A DNA stretch of 64,000 bases from Aliivibrio sp. S3MY1 (GCF_028765575.1 NZ_JARACO010000015.1:1-64000); one strand, 5' to 3'. Positions 37,540 through 49,115 are shown, counted from the first letter of the stretch. Notes: generated by a model not told the origin, from the letters alone. Translations and numbers: made by a program.

Positions 37540-38541
37540 GTGTTAAAAAAAGTTTTACTTACAGGGCTTATCGCAATTAGTGCATCTGTTCATGCAAGTG
37601 AGATAGAAACTGAAGACGCAGATACGTCACCTCTCTCTCCTAGGGAAAATAAAGTCGAAACAGGCTATGGAAGCGACAGCTCACTATCTCTTAATTGTAG
37701 TCTAGAACCGGTTTATACCTCTGGACAGAACCGTCATGCCAGTGAAGTAAAATATTACTTATCAAAAGATGCTTGTGAAGCAGAAACGAAAGAGTTAACT
37801 CTTGAAAAAAAAACAAGCATCAGTGTTATAACAAAAGAAATAGAAGCAGAAGTTCAAGATACAACGCCACCGTCCCCATGGGAGAGCCAGGTCGAATTTG
37901 GTTATCGCTCAAATAATGGCAATAGCGACTCCCAAGCACTCAACAGTCGATTTGAGGCCAGTTACACATTTGGACAACACCGACACACAGGTGAAATAAA
38001 ATATTATTTGTCAGAAAAAGATGGGGAGGCCGATAAAGACCAACTGAGCCTTAATTTACAAAGCGATTATAAGATCAGTTCTGACTACTATTTATATGCC
38101 AACTTTAAAGGATTAAATACTAAGTACAGCGCCTACTTTAATGACTATACCTTTTCAGGTGGTTTGGGTTATCAAGTGAGTAATACTGAAAAATTGCTAT
38201 TAGAGGTGGAAGTCGGTCCAGGTTTTCGTTACCAAGATCCAAATCTTGATGAAATCGATGATGATGATCTTATTTTCCCTGAAACCGTTCAAGAGCCAAT
38301 TCTTCGAACCAATGTAAATATGTCATGGAAAGCGCTTGATTCATTAACCGTCGCAGGTGAAATTACGGTAACCGCAGGTCACAGTAATACTCGTGTAGAT
38401 TCAGAAGTCAGTGTAACGAATAACATCACAGAAGAAATAGCCCTGAAAATCGCACAATCTCAAGAATATCTTGATCGCGTCCCTCCAGGACTAAGTAATA
38501 CAGACTCTGTATTTAGTATTAATTTACTTTTTTCTTTTTAG
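37540..38541 (+). CDS. DUF481-type outer-membrane protein with a duplicated N-terminal segment
   Basis: This 333-residue exported protein starts with GTG and a signal peptide (about residues 1-19, VHAS). The C-terminal 220 residues read as a DUF481/YdiY-like outer-membrane domain (WESQVEFGYRSNNGNSD, then alternating strands to SINLLFSF). The segment at about 24-88 repeats the one at 102-171 in degenerate form: PLSPRENKVETGYGS against PPSPWESQVEFGYRS, and HASEVKYYLS against HTGEIKYYLS. The first copy carries a Cys pair (C53, C79) that the second lacks. It follows the dnaB promoter region. The function is unknown. Confidence 0.7.
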   Translation: MLKKVLLTGLIAISASVHASEIETEDADTSPLSPRENKVETGYGSDSSLSLNCSLEPVYTSGQNRHASEVKYYLSKDACEAETKELTLEKKTSISVITKEIEAEVQDTTPPSPWESQVEFGYRSNNGNSDSQALNSRFEASYTFGQHRHTGEIKYYLSEKDGEADKDQLSLNLQSDYKISSDYYLYANFKGLNTKYSAYFNDYTFSGGLGYQVSNTEKLLLEVEVGPGFRYQDPNLDEIDDDDLIFPETVQEPILRTNVNMSWKALDSLTVAGEITVTAGHSNTRVDSEVSVTNNITEEIALKIAQSQEYLDRVPPGLSNTDSVFSINLLFSF

Positions 38542-38558
38542 CCAGTAATACAATTTAC

Positions 38559-41500
38559 TTAATGTAGCTCTTCATGTTTCTTTACCAATCCAAAATCGGC
38601 CAATATCGCATAGGCCGCAGGGATCATGAAGAGCACTAATAATGTTGATGTAAAAATACCAAATACAATAGAAACGACGAGAGGTTGAATAACTTGCGCC
38701 TGTAAACTGGTTTCTAGTAACAGTGGCAGTAACCCTGCAGCCGTTGTTATTGACGTTAAAAATACCGCTCTAAATCTTTCTTGGCTGGCTTTTACAACAG
38801 AGTCATACACCGAATCTCCATCATCAACATGATGTCGAATGTATTGCACTAATAAAATAGAATCATTAACCACTATCCCAGCTAAAGAAACAAATCCCAT
38901 AATACTCGGCATACTTAGTGGATGATTTAATAATACATGTCCCCATAGCACACCAATCAAGGCTAATGGAATCGCCAGCATCACCACAAATGGTTCAAGG
39001 TAACTTCTAAATTGAAAACTTAAAATAACGAACACACCAAATAAACCCAGCATGAATCCTGTCCCCATTGATTGCCCAGTTTCTGCGGTATCTTTGGCTT
39101 CCCCTTCAAAATCAAAACGTAAACTTGGGTATTTTTTCTGAAGTTCAGGAGCAAGATCTTTTCTAAATTGATTTAGTACTTCGGTCGAGCTCACTTGTGA
39201 TGCATGAACATCACCAAAGACACTTAAGGTTCTTAATCCATTAATACGTTGAATTCGAACATAGTTTCGCTGAAAATCTAATGTTGCAACAGAGGCTAAA
39301 GGTATTTGGCCTCCAGTAGGTAAAATGATTGGAAAGTTTTCCAGAGTATGCAAATTACCCGCTTGCTCTTTATTTAGACGCACTTCAATTTCAATATTTT
39401 CAACACCGAGTTGGATCTCATCAGCCGTTTGCCCAAAGTAAGCCGCGCGTAATTGATTAGCAATCAATTGGCCTGTGACTCCATAGGTCTCAGCCCCAGG
39501 ACGAAGCTTCACAAGCACTTCTTCCTTACCCATTCGCATATCATCAAGCACGCCATAAACCCCTGCAAACTCATTGAGATAAGCTTGTACTTCTAGGGAG
39601 GCAGACTTTAGCGTATGTAAATCATCGTCCATCATGCGAATTTCAATCGCTCGACCACCCGGCCCCATCGTCGGTTGTTTATACACCATGGTTATTGGCT
39701 CAGCTAACTCTCCAACTTCTGCACGCCACGCATCAATAAAATCATCAATTAAGGTGTTTCGCTTTTCAGCCCCTAATAAATCTAAACGAATGGTCGCCAA
39801 GTGAGGGCCTGATTCACTCGCGTCTGCATTAGTATTAAATTGCTGAGTAATATGCTCAACAAGTTGGCGACCCCCTTCGTTCTTTTCACTCCATTCTTTA
39901 TTTAGTTTCTCTGCCGCAGAAACAATTTTATCGACTACAATTTCAGTCTGAGAAAGTGAGGTGCCCGGCGGTAAGATAATTCGAGCTTCTGCAATATCTC
40001 CATCTAATTCAGGAAAACCGACAAACTTAAGCGCGCCACCAGAAATGAGTGAAAAAGAAATTAATAAACTGGCAATCACAGCACCTAAAAAAGCGTAACG
40101 CCATTCCACAACTTTAGTCACAGCCTTCACTAAAGTGACATTTCTAAAATGCTCAAAACGATCTAAGGTTTTCTTTTTTAAACCTGTAATTGGCTTATCT
40201 TTTTTCGCTTTATGTAAAGAGTGGCTAAGGTGATTGGGAAGAATTAAAAATGCTTCAATTAAGCTCAAAGTTAATACAAGAATAAGCACTTGAGGAATAA
40301 CTTTCAGTACCGCTCCCATTTCTCCTTGTAGAAACATCAAGCTACCAAAAATACACACAGTCGTTAAGAAAGAAGATAATACGCCGGGGAATACTTTTTT
40401 TACGCCGTTATACACCGCATCATCTATCTCTTGCCCCCGATCTAAATGTGAGGCTATCGATTCTGCAATTACAATCGCATCATCCATCATGATCCCGATT
40501 GCCATTAACAATGCAACCAGTGACATAATATTAATAGAAAGCCCTAAACTCGCCATTAAAAATAACCCCCCAAGAAACGCAACTGGCAGGCCTGCAGCTA
40601 CCCAAAAAGAGTAACGGAAAGTAAAAAATAACCACATGGTTAAAAATACGAGAATGATCCCTTGCCAACCATTTTTTACCATCATGGTTAATCGATCCCA
40701 TAATAAAGAGGAAAGATCATTCGTCATTTCTAATGCAACACCATCAGGTGCGATAGACTGCTGATATTTAACAAACTCAGTCACTCGATCTTTAATGCGT
40801 AAGGCATCTTCTTCTTTATTTTTACTGATCTTAAGCAAGGCTGACGGCTTACCATCAAACAATATTTTTTGTTCATCAAGCTCAAAGCGATCGGTTATCG
40901 TGGCAATATCACCTAAACGGATCAATGCGCCATTATCCGACGCCCCCATCACTGTTTTTTCCAATTCTTGAGGCGTTGTTTTTCTTTCATCAAAGCGAAT
41001 TAAAAAGTTTTTTTCTGGTGTTTCAATGCTGCCACTTGGTAGTTTTACATTTTGTTCAGCCAGTTTATTTGCAATATCACTGACATTTAAGCCAAGCTGA
41101 CGAATCGCACCCTCATTTAACTCAACACGGTATTGATGATCAGAAAACCCACTCACTTCAACTAAAGATACATCATAATCAAGCTTTAAAGTTTGTTTCA
41201 ATTTTTCAGCATACGCCTTCAACTCTGGCCATGTGGTATCAGCAGTAATTGCCACATCCACCACAGGTTCATTCCAATCGAGCTCTTGAACTATCGGCGA
41301 CTCTATCTCTTTAGGGAAATCATTAATCGAATCAATTTGAGTTTGAACATCAACCAGCATTCGTCCTATGTCTGCTTTTTCATTCAGCTTAATCACTAAA
41401 CGAGCAGAGCCTTCAATGGCCTCACATTTTGTTTCTTCTATATTTCCTAAGCCATCAACGGCATCCTCCATCCGAACACAAATGCTCTCTTCCACTTCTT

Positions 41501-41663
41501 GTGGCGATGCACCAGGATAAACGACACCAGCTAAAATATAAGGCGGACTAAATTCTGGAAACGTTTCACGCTTTAATTGAGATAAAGACACTAAACCAAG
41601 CAGCAATATAGAGAGCATTAATAAATTGGCTGCCGTTGGGTGTCTTGCAAAAAACTTAATCAT
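38559..41663 (-). CDS. RND efflux pump inner-membrane permease
   Basis: This 1034-residue protein of the AcrB/HAE type has 12 membrane helices and two large periplasmic loops. The N-terminal TM region and the RND core motifs LMAIGIMMDDAIVIAES (with the proton-relay Asp pair in TM4) and GIVVNDSILLVQYI identify it. The first strand (FARHPTAANLLMLSILLLGLVS) is typical of HAE pumps. It overlaps the adaptor gene by 4 bp. No outer-membrane TolC-type gene lies next to it. The substrates cannot be predicted from sequence. Confidence 0.9.
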   Translation of the reverse strand: MIKFFARHPTAANLLMLSILLLGLVSLSQLKRETFPEFSPPYILAGVVYPGASPQEVEESICVRMEDAVDGLGNIEETKCEAIEGSARLVIKLNEKADIGRMLVDVQTQIDSINDFPKEIESPIVQELDWNEPVVDVAITADTTWPELKAYAEKLKQTLKLDYDVSLVEVSGFSDHQYRVELNEGAIRQLGLNVSDIANKLAEQNVKLPSGSIETPEKNFLIRFDERKTTPQELEKTVMGASDNGALIRLGDIATITDRFELDEQKILFDGKPSALLKISKNKEEDALRIKDRVTEFVKYQQSIAPDGVALEMTNDLSSLLWDRLTMMVKNGWQGIILVFLTMWLFFTFRYSFWVAAGLPVAFLGGLFLMASLGLSINIMSLVALLMAIGIMMDDAIVIAESIASHLDRGQEIDDAVYNGVKKVFPGVLSSFLTTVCIFGSLMFLQGEMGAVLKVIPQVLILVLTLSLIEAFLILPNHLSHSLHKAKKDKPITGLKKKTLDRFEHFRNVTLVKAVTKVVEWRYAFLGAVIASLLISFSLISGGALKFVGFPELDGDIAEARIILPPGTSLSQTEIVVDKIVSAAEKLNKEWSEKNEGGRQLVEHITQQFNTNADASESGPHLATIRLDLLGAEKRNTLIDDFIDAWRAEVGELAEPITMVYKQPTMGPGGRAIEIRMMDDDLHTLKSASLEVQAYLNEFAGVYGVLDDMRMGKEEVLVKLRPGAETYGVTGQLIANQLRAAYFGQTADEIQLGVENIEIEVRLNKEQAGNLHTLENFPIILPTGGQIPLASVATLDFQRNYVRIQRINGLRTLSVFGDVHASQVSSTEVLNQFRKDLAPELQKKYPSLRFDFEGEAKDTAETGQSMGTGFMLGLFGVFVILSFQFRSYLEPFVVMLAIPLALIGVLWGHVLLNHPLSMPSIMGFVSLAGIVVNDSILLVQYIRHHVDDGDSVYDSVVKASQERFRAVFLTSITTAAGLLPLLLETSLQAQVIQPLVVSIVFGIFTSTLLVLFMIPAAYAILADFGLVKKHEELH

Positions 41664-42973
41664 TCCACAAGCTCCTTCTTAGGTACGACTGAACGCAGCT
41701 GCATACCATTAATAGCAGGAAGAAGATCATTTAAGATCAACAAATCTCCCTCATTAATGCCACCAGAAATGACCACTTGATTGTCTCTTCTAAAGACTAT
41801 TTTTACAGGAAGTATGGTTAATTGATTATCTTGATTTAACAAATAAATCTTATCGCCATGAAGGGCACTTTCTGGGATCACCCACTGCGCTGAAGCCTCT
41901 CCTTCAATCAATGCTTTTACAAACATGCCATTAACCAACGGAGGTAATGAGCTTGGCTTAAGCATTTTATAGTCTTGTTGGATCTCTAAAATGACACCAA
42001 CAGTAGCTTGGTTTGGATCAACAGTTTCACTGATACGCTCAACTTGAGCTTTCCACTGAGCATTAAAACGACCACTGCTCAACTGCACTATTGCTTGAAA
42101 AGGTAATGAATCAATATTTGGTATCCCTTGCTCATTAGGCTGAAATACATGAAAGCTTTGCGCTAAAGTTTGCATATCATGAATCGATACTTGTGCTTCC
42201 ATTTCCATGGTTTGAATGCCATGTGCAATAAACATTTCTTGTTGTAGATTCACCACTTGATCGGCTTCAATATTCACTTCTGAAATACGAACATCCGTTG
42301 GTAATACGATGGAGGTTTTATCTAAAGAGCGCTGAGATTCTTTTAATTTTGCTTGATTTACCTTCACCATGGCTTGCGCGACTTTCCGCTCATCTGGCAA
42401 TAACAAAATTTGATTTTGAATATCTTGCACGACTTTCTGTTGTGCTAAATACGATTGATTTTGTTGGTCTACATCCGATTGCGAAGTTAGCCCTTTTTTC
42501 TGTAGATTTACTTTACGACTTAGCTCTTTCTTACTGATAGATAATCTATTTTTTTCAATTTTTAACGTGTTTCTAATGTTTTTCTCTTCAAGATCAACTT
42601 TCGCTAATTGAGTTTTACTCGAACCTAAATCTGCTTCTGCTTGAGCTAATTTCAACTCATAATCGAGTGGGTCTATTCTTAAGACTTCAGTTCCCGCTAA
42701 CAAGACATTTCCTTTGTTTAGATCCGGATGGCGATACACGACTTTACCCGACACTTCTGCAATCGCCTTCCATTCAAATTTAGGTCTTATTTTTCCAAAA
42801 CCAACCACTTGAGGAGCGATATTCTGTTGCTCTAAAGAGAGAGTGTTCACAATTTTTGAACGATCTTCTAATGGCTTTACTTCAGCTGATGGACGTAACT
42901 TGGTTACCACAATAAGCGTGATTACCCCTAGAGCAACCACAGGGAAAAATAGGTATTTTTTATTTATTTTCAT
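41660..42973 (-). CDS. RND efflux adaptor (HlyD/MFP family)
   Basis: This 437-residue membrane-fusion protein has a single N-terminal membrane segment (about 5-25). A lipoyl-like beta part (IAEVSGKVVYRHPDLNKGNVLLAGTEVLRID) and a long coiled coil (about 95-200, with IRNTLKIEKNRLSISKKELSRK) follow. A beta-barrel and membrane-proximal domain complete it. The start at 42973 is preferred because GAAGAG lies 9 nt upstream; an ATG 3 codons earlier overlaps that site. It is translationally coupled (4-bp overlap) to the RND permease. It should form the periplasmic bridge to an outer-membrane channel encoded elsewhere. Confidence 0.88.
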   Translation of the reverse strand: MKINKKYLFFPVVALGVITLIVVTKLRPSAEVKPLEDRSKIVNTLSLEQQNIAPQVVGFGKIRPKFEWKAIAEVSGKVVYRHPDLNKGNVLLAGTEVLRIDPLDYELKLAQAEADLGSSKTQLAKVDLEEKNIRNTLKIEKNRLSISKKELSRKVNLQKKGLTSQSDVDQQNQSYLAQQKVVQDIQNQILLLPDERKVAQAMVKVNQAKLKESQRSLDKTSIVLPTDVRISEVNIEADQVVNLQQEMFIAHGIQTMEMEAQVSIHDMQTLAQSFHVFQPNEQGIPNIDSLPFQAIVQLSSGRFNAQWKAQVERISETVDPNQATVGVILEIQQDYKMLKPSSLPPLVNGMFVKALIEGEASAQWVIPESALHGDKIYLLNQDNQLTILPVKIVFRRDNQVVISGGINEGDLLILNDLLPAINGMQLRSVVPKKELVE

Positions 42974-43157
42974 TATGTGCATCTCTTCTATTTTCTAAAC
43001 GCCATACCAAGTAAAGCTAGATATTTTTTAATTGTATTATTAAGAATTAAAAATACGCCTACTTTGTATAAAAACACACCCACGCAATCGTTTTACCTCT
43101 CTTTTTTAACATTTAACCAAAAAAACATTCATCCAAGGTAAAAACGCCATTAAAAGG

Positions 43158-43186
43158 TTGACGATATGAGTCAAGTACGATATTAA
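43158..43186 (+). promoter_or_regulatory. leu operon promoter
   Basis: TTGACG (43158-43163), 17 bp, TATTAA (43181-43186): a good sigma-70 promoter. Its transcript would begin near 43193, ahead of the leucine leader peptide. Confidence 0.75.
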
Positions 43187-43219
43187 TTTGTTAATTATTT
43201 TTTATGGATTGTATTTCAA

Positions 43220-43282
43220 ATGAAAACAACATCTTCTTTATCTCTTCGCCTCCTCCTGATCGTGAACATCTCACGCGGGTAG
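43220..43282 (+). CDS. leuL: leu operon leader peptide LeuL
   Basis: A 20-residue leader (MKTTSSLSLRLLLIVNISRG) contains five leucines, including three consecutive (codons 11-13) after Leu7 and Leu9. It ends in a TAG just before an intrinsic terminator. This is the classical layout of a leucine-controlled attenuator. The ribosome would stall over the leucine codons when charged Leu-tRNA is scarce. The ORF is too short to be found by length alone, but its position and content make it firm. Confidence 0.9.
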   Translation: MKTTSSLSLRLLLIVNISRG

Positions 43283-43346
43283 GTTGTGGAACAAAAGAAG
43301 CCATAAACCAAATTTTAAAACCCGCTGAACATGGCGGGTTTTTTTA
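43275..43346 (+). promoter_or_regulatory. leu attenuator: terminator and competing antiterminator
   Basis: The terminator is AACCCGC (43319-43325) pairing with GCGGGTT (43334-43340), loop TGAACATG, then T-run. Its 5' arm can instead pair with GCGGGT (43275-43280) at the end of leuL, stabilised by GGTT and TGG (43282-43289) pairing with CCA and AACC (43301-43309). A ribosome finishing leuL covers GCGGGT, so the terminator forms. A ribosome stalled at the leucine codons leaves it free, so the terminator is broken. Confidence 0.85.
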
Positions 43347-43393
43347 TGGAAAACCGTCATTAAAGCGCATGACATACACAAGGAAGCAAGCCC

Positions 43394-44941
43394 ATGAGCG
43401 ATCAAGTCATAATCTTCGACACCACCTTACGTGATGGCGAACAAGCACTATCAGCAAGTTTAACCGTAAAAGAAAAATTGCAGATTGCTTATGCGCTTGA
43501 GCGTTTAGGTGTTGATGTTATTGAAGCCGGATTCCCTGTTTCATCTCCAGGTGATTTTGAATCCGTTCAAACCATTGCAAAGCATATTAAAAACAGTCGT
43601 ATTTGTGGACTTTCCCGAGCCGTTCCTAAAGATATTGATGCGGCAGCTGAAGCGTTAAAAGTCGCTGAAGCGTTCCGAATTCATACCTTTATTTCTACTT
43701 CTACCGTTCATGTTCAAGACAAATTACGCCGTAGCTACGATGATGTGGTTGAAATGGGTGTAAGAGCCGTTAAACACGCACGTAAATACACCGATGATGT
43801 TGAGTTTTCTTGTGAAGATGCAGGCCGTACGCCAATTGATAATTTATGTCGCATGGTAGAAGCCGCAATTAATGCTGGTGCAAATACCATTAATATTCCA
43901 GATACGGTTGGTTACACCATTCCCGGTGAATTTGGTGGCATTATTCAGCAACTATTTAACCGTGTTCCAAACATTGATAAAGCAATCATCTCTGTTCATT
44001 GTCATGATGATTTAGGTATGTCTGTTGCTAACTCTATTGCTGCAGTTCAAGCAGGAGCTCGTCAAGTTGAAGGCACCATTAATGGTATTGGTGAGCGTGC
44101 AGGTAACTGTTCTCTAGAAGAAATTGCGATGATTTTGCAAACTCGCTCAGAGTACCTAGGCGTTCATACGGGTCTTAAAAATAATGAAATCCACCGCACC
44201 AGTAAGTTAGTAAGTCAGCTGTGTAATATGCCCATTCAGAGCAATAAGGCTATCGTAGGCGCAAACGCCTTTAGCCACTCTTCAGGCATTCACCAAGATG
44301 GCATGCTTAAGAATAAAAACACTTACGAAATCATGACACCAGAGTCTATAGGCTTAAAAAACAAAGCATTAAATCTAACCAGTCGTTCAGGTCGTGCTGC
44401 GGTTAAGAGCCACATGGATGCGATGGGTTATAAAGACGAAGAATACAATCTAGACACACTATATGCAGATTTTGTGAAGCTAGCGGATCGTAAAGGCCAA
44501 GTGTTTGATTACGATTTAGAAGCCCTAATGCATTTTGCTAACTTACGTGATGAAGATGACTTCTATAAGTTGAACTACCTAAGCGTTCAATCTGGCAGCG
44601 TAATGGCAACCACTAGTATCAAGCTACTTTGTGGTGATGAAGAAAAATGTGAAGCCGCTGTCGGTAATGGCCCTGTTGATGCCCTTTACCAATGTATCTA
44701 CAAACTAACAGGCTATGAAATTGTTCTAGATAAGTTTGACTTAACCGCGAAAGGTGAAGGTGAAGATGGTTTAGGTCAGGCTGATATTATTGCCAATTAC
44801 AAAGGTCGTAAGTATCACGGTACCGGCCTAGCTACCGATATTATCGAAGCCTCTGGTCAGGCATTACTTCACGTAATTAACAGCATTCATCGTGCTGATC
44901 AAATTGCCGAGATTAAACAAAAGAAAGTAGCAACGGTTTAA
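43394..44941 (+). CDS. leuA: 2-isopropylmalate synthase LeuA
   Basis: LeuA condenses acetyl-CoA and 2-ketoisovalerate, the first committed leucine step. The HMGL-type motif [15 protein letters not shown] (metal- and substrate-binding), [23 protein letters not shown] and a C-terminal LeuA allosteric dimer domain (about residues 390-505) that senses leucine are present. It has 515 residues (523 in E. coli). Its ATG has AAGGAAG upstream. It is the first structural gene of leuABCD, 48 bp after the attenuator. Confidence 0.97.
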   Translation: MSDQVIIFDTTLRDGEQALSASLTVKEKLQIAYALERLGVDVIEAGFPVSSPGDFESVQTIAKHIKNSRICGLSRAVPKDIDAAAEALKVAEAFRIHTFISTSTVHVQDKLRRSYDDVVEMGVRAVKHARKYTDDVEFSCEDAGRTPIDNLCRMVEAAINAGANTINIPDTVGYTIPGEFGGIIQQLFNRVPNIDKAIISVHCHDDLGMSVANSIAAVQAGARQVEGTINGIGERAGNCSLEEIAMILQTRSEYLGVHTGLKNNEIHRTSKLVSQLCNMPIQSNKAIVGANAFSHSSGIHQDGMLKNKNTYEIMTPESIGLKNKALNLTSRSGRAAVKSHMDAMGYKDEEYNLDTLYADFVKLADRKGQVFDYDLEALMHFANLRDEDDFYKLNYLSVQSGSVMATTSIKLLCGDEEKCEAAVGNGPVDALYQCIYKLTGYEIVLDKFDLTAKGEGEDGLGQADIIANYKGRKYHGTGLATDIIEASGQALLHVINSIHRADQIAEIKQKKVATV

Positions 44942-45015
44942 AAAAGCCGAAACAAATTTTACATCAGAGAAATATAGCTCCTCTCTGATTAAGCGAATTA
45001 AATAGAAAAGATTAA

Positions 45016-46116
<1,101 letters not shown>

Positions 46117-46131
46117 TTCAAGGAAGAAGCA

Positions 46132-47547
46132 ATGTCTAACGCAAAAACATTATATGAAAAAGTTTATGATGCCCATGTTGCTGTTGCAGCAAAAGGCGAA
46201 ACCCCAATTTTATACATCGATCGCCATTTGGTGCATGAAGTAACGTCCCCACAAGCGTTTGATGGCCTACGTGAAAAAGGTCGTAAAGTTCGCCAAGTAG
46301 GGAAAACTTTCGCAACCATGGACCATAACGTATCGACACAAACCAAAGACATTAACGCCTCTGGTGAAATGGCTCGTATCCAAATGGAAACACTGTCTAA
46401 AAACTGTGAAGAATTTGGCGTTACCCTTTATGATTTAAACCATAAATATCAAGGTATTGTGCACGTAATGGGACCAGAACTGGGCATTACTCTACCGGGC
46501 ATGACGATTGTTTGTGGTGATTCACACACTGCAACCCACGGCGCATTTGGTTCGCTAGCATTTGGTATTGGTACCTCTGAAGTTGAACACGTCTTAGCGA
46601 CACAAACGCTAAAACAAGCGCGTGCTAAAACCATGAAAATCGAAGTTAAAGGTAAAGTAGCCGAAGGCATTACTGCAAAAGATATCGTTCTTGCGATCAT
46701 AGGTAAAACAACGGCTGCTGGTGGTACTGGCTATGTGGTTGAGTTCTGTGGTGAAGCCATTACCGACCTTACTATGGAAGGTCGTATGACGGTATGTAAC
46801 ATGGCGATTGAATTAGGCGCTAAAGCAGGCCTTATCGCACCAGACCAAACGACGTTTGATTACATTACTAACCGTAAATTCTCGCCTCAAGGTGCAGACT
46901 TAACGGCAGCGATTCAATACTGGTCGTCACTAAAAACGGACGACAATGCAAAGTTTGATGCGGTAGTTACACTTGATGCCTCTGAAATCAAACCACAAGT
47001 CACTTGGGGCACCAATCCAGGTCAAGTAATCGCCGTTGACCAACCAATCCCAGCTCCTGAGAGTTTTTCTGACCCGGTAGAAAAAGCCTCCGCTGAAAAA
47101 GCATTGGCTTACATGGGCCTTGACGCGGGTAAATCTCTGTCTGATTACAATGTAGATAAAGTGTTTGTTGGCTCTTGTACTAACTCACGCATCGAAGACA
47201 TGCGTGCTGCGGCAGCCATTGCTAAAGGACGTAAAGTTGCCTCTCATGTTCAAGCGTTAATTGTTCCAGGCTCTGAGCAAGTAAAAGCGCAAGCTGAAAA
47301 AGAAGGTCTAGATGTGATCTTTAAAGAAGCGGGTTTTGAATGGCGTCTACCGGGTTGTTCTATGTGCCTTGCTATGAACAACGACCGTTTAGGTCCACAA
47401 GAACGTTGTGCATCAACATCTAACCGTAATTTTGAAGGTCGCCAAGGCCGTGATGGTCGAACTCACCTAGTCAGTCCTGCAATGGCTGCTGCTGCCGCAA
47501 TTGCTGGTCACTTTGTTGATATTCGAACTATTGAAGAACAAGCATAA
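46132..47547 (+). CDS. leuC: 3-isopropylmalate dehydratase large subunit LeuC
   Basis: LeuC is the 4Fe-4S aconitase-type subunit that isomerises 2- to 3-isopropylmalate with LeuD. The cluster cysteines lie in [12 protein letters not shown] and [13 protein letters not shown], and the aconitase signature [12 protein letters not shown] is present. It has 471 residues (466 in E. coli). AAGGAAG precedes the start. It is 11 bp upstream of leuD. Confidence 0.97.
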   Translation: MSNAKTLYEKVYDAHVAVAAKGETPILYIDRHLVHEVTSPQAFDGLREKGRKVRQVGKTFATMDHNVSTQTKDINASGEMARIQMETLSKNCEEFGVTLYDLNHKYQGIVHVMGPELGITLPGMTIVCGDSHTATHGAFGSLAFGIGTSEVEHVLATQTLKQARAKTMKIEVKGKVAEGITAKDIVLAIIGKTTAAGGTGYVVEFCGEAITDLTMEGRMTVCNMAIELGAKAGLIAPDQTTFDYITNRKFSPQGADLTAAIQYWSSLKTDDNAKFDAVVTLDASEIKPQVTWGTNPGQVIAVDQPIPAPESFSDPVEKASAEKALAYMGLDAGKSLSDYNVDKVFVGSCTNSRIEDMRAAAAIAKGRKVASHVQALIVPGSEQVKAQAEKEGLDVIFKEAGFEWRLPGCSMCLAMNNDRLGPQERCASTSNRNFEGRQGRDGRTHLVSPAMAAAAAIAGHFVDIRTIEEQA

Positions 47548-47558
47548 AGGAATTTACT

Positions 47559-48161
47559 ATGTCAGGTTTTAAGCAACATACAGGTCTAGTCGTTCCTTTA
47601 GATACGGCAAATATTGATACCGATGCGATCATTCCAAAACAATTTCTACAAAAAGTAAACCGCACTGGTTTTGGTAAGCACCTATTTCATGATTGGCGTT
47701 TTTTAGATGATGCTGGAGAGCAAGCAAACCCTGAGTTCGTAATGAACGCTCCTCGCTATCAAGGTGCTAGTATTCTCCTTGCTCGTGAAAACTTTGGTTG
47801 TGGTTCATCTCGTGAACATGCACCTTGGGCGTTAGCTGATTATGGTATCCAAGTCATGATCGCACCAAGCTTTGCCGATATTTTTTATGGTAACTCAATT
47901 AATAACCAGATGATCCCCGTTTGTTTAACGGACACTGAAGTGGATGAAATTTTCCACTTCGTTGAAGCAACTGAAGGCGCTGAAATTAGCGTTGATTTAG
48001 AATCAATGTTAGTAACTGCTAACAATAAGCAATACCGCTTTGAAATTGATGAATTCCGTCGCCACTGTTTACTGAACGGTTTAGATAATATTGGCTTAAC
48101 GTTACAACACGCGGACAAAATTTCAGAATATGAAGCGAAGATCCCTAGTTTCTTAAAATAG
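47559..48161 (+). CDS. leuD: 3-isopropylmalate dehydratase small subunit LeuD
   Basis: LeuD provides the swivel domain of isopropylmalate isomerase. Blocks [30 protein letters not shown] and [20 protein letters not shown] are characteristic. It has 200 residues (201 in E. coli). It is the last gene of the leu operon. Its stop codon TAG (48159-48161) shares its final G with a 12-copy heptad array, so the repeat begins within the stop codon. Confidence 0.97.
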   Translation: MSGFKQHTGLVVPLDTANIDTDAIIPKQFLQKVNRTGFGKHLFHDWRFLDDAGEQANPEFVMNAPRYQGASILLARENFGCGSSREHAPWALADYGIQVMIAPSFADIFYGNSINNQMIPVCLTDTEVDEIFHFVEATEGAEISVDLESMLVTANNKQYRFEIDEFRRHCLLNGLDNIGLTLQHADKISEYEAKIPSFLK

Positions 48162-48247
48162 GATTCAGGATTCAGGATTCAGGATTCAGGATTCAGGATT
48201 CAGGATTCAGGATTCAGGATTCAGGATTCAGGATTCAGGATTCAGGA
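48161..48247 (+). repeat. 12-copy GGATTCA heptad array at the end of leuD
   Basis: Twelve perfect tandem GGATTCA copies run from 48161 to 48244, then a partial GGA. No spacers occur, so it is not a CRISPR. The array sits between the leuD stop and the operon terminator and is therefore transcribed in the leu mRNA. Confidence 0.97.
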
Positions 48248-48254
48248 AATAATA

Positions 48255-48286
48255 GAGGTTGATATGAACGTATCAACCTCTTTTTT
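48255..48286 (+). terminator. leu operon terminator
   Basis: GAGGTTGATA (48255-48264) and TATCAACCTC (48271-48280) pair perfectly with loop TGAACG, followed by six T. The upstream 22 bases resemble the module after cheX (31439-31460). Confidence 0.92.
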
Positions 48287-48335
48287 GTCTATAAAACTAA
48301 ATAATTATTAGTAAACAAAAGTCAGGTACCTTTAT

Positions 48336-49115
48336 ATGAAAACTCTTATTTCCTCGTTAATTTTGCTTTTCTCATTCAATACGTTCGCGGCACCAAAATC
48401 TGAATTATGGGATTATTGGAATGTCAGTAATGAAAAAAATGCCACCACTATTTCACATCAATATTGGCAACAAACCTTAGATAAATACCTTATCACTCAA
48501 GGGGAATACACTCTTTTTGATTATGCCGACATCACAGATACAGATGAGCGAGTTCTCAATAGCTACTTACGCCAAATGAGTCGTATTGACCCAAGAGAGT
48601 ATAAAAAAGCAGAGCAATACGCTTATTGGGTCAATCTTTATAATGCAATCACCGTAAAAATTATTTTAGATAATTACCCAATCAAATCGATCACAAAACT
48701 GGGCGGATTATTTAGCTTTGGGCCTTGGGACGAAGACGTTGTTGTGGTGACAGGAAAAGTGTTAACGCTCAACGATATTGAACATCGAATTTTAAGACCT
48801 ATTTGGAATGATCCTAGAACTCACTACGCTGTTAATTGTGCAAGTTTAGGCTGCCCTAACTTACAACTAAAAGCCTTCACCGCCAGAAACAGCGATAAGT
48901 TATTAGATAAAGCCGCAACTGAATTCATTAATAGTGAAAAAGGCGTGCTCATTACTGATAACAAAATCCAGCTATCGTCTATTTATGATTGGTTTGCAAT
49001 TGATTTTGGTAATCAACAGCAACTTTTTGAGCACCTAAAAAAATATCGCCCTGAATTAAAACAATTCAAAGGCGACATTCATTACGACTATAATTGGAAG
49101 TTAAATAAACAATAA
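48336..49115 (+). CDS. DUF547 exported protein
   Basis: This 259-residue protein has a signal peptide (about residues 1-18, NTFA). The DUF547 core contains YAYWVNLYNAITVKIILDNYPI, the conserved GPWDE and the downstream HYAVNCASLGCPNL with its Cys pair. The function of DUF547 is not established; the conserved Cys and His residues suggest an enzyme. It starts 49 bp beyond the leu terminator and faces djlA, with only 13 bp between the two ends. Confidence 0.82.
   Translation: MKTLISSLILLFSFNTFAAPKSELWDYWNVSNEKNATTISHQYWQQTLDKYLITQGEYTLFDYADITDTDERVLNSYLRQMSRIDPREYKKAEQYAYWVNLYNAITVKIILDNYPIKSITKLGGLFSFGPWDEDVVVVTGKVLTLNDIEHRILRPIWNDPRTHYAVNCASLGCPNLQLKAFTARNSDKLLDKAATEFINSEKGVLITDNKIQLSSIYDWFAIDFGNQQQLFEHLKKYRPELKQFKGDIHYDYNWKLNKQ

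Noticed and set aside
43204-43434. 76-codon frame in the leu leader region
   Set aside because: It overlaps leuL, the attenuator and the leuA start in another frame. The leader peptide and hairpins explain the region.
48161-48247. CRISPR-like array
   Set aside because: Units are 7 bp and contiguous with no spacers, no leader and no cas genes nearby.
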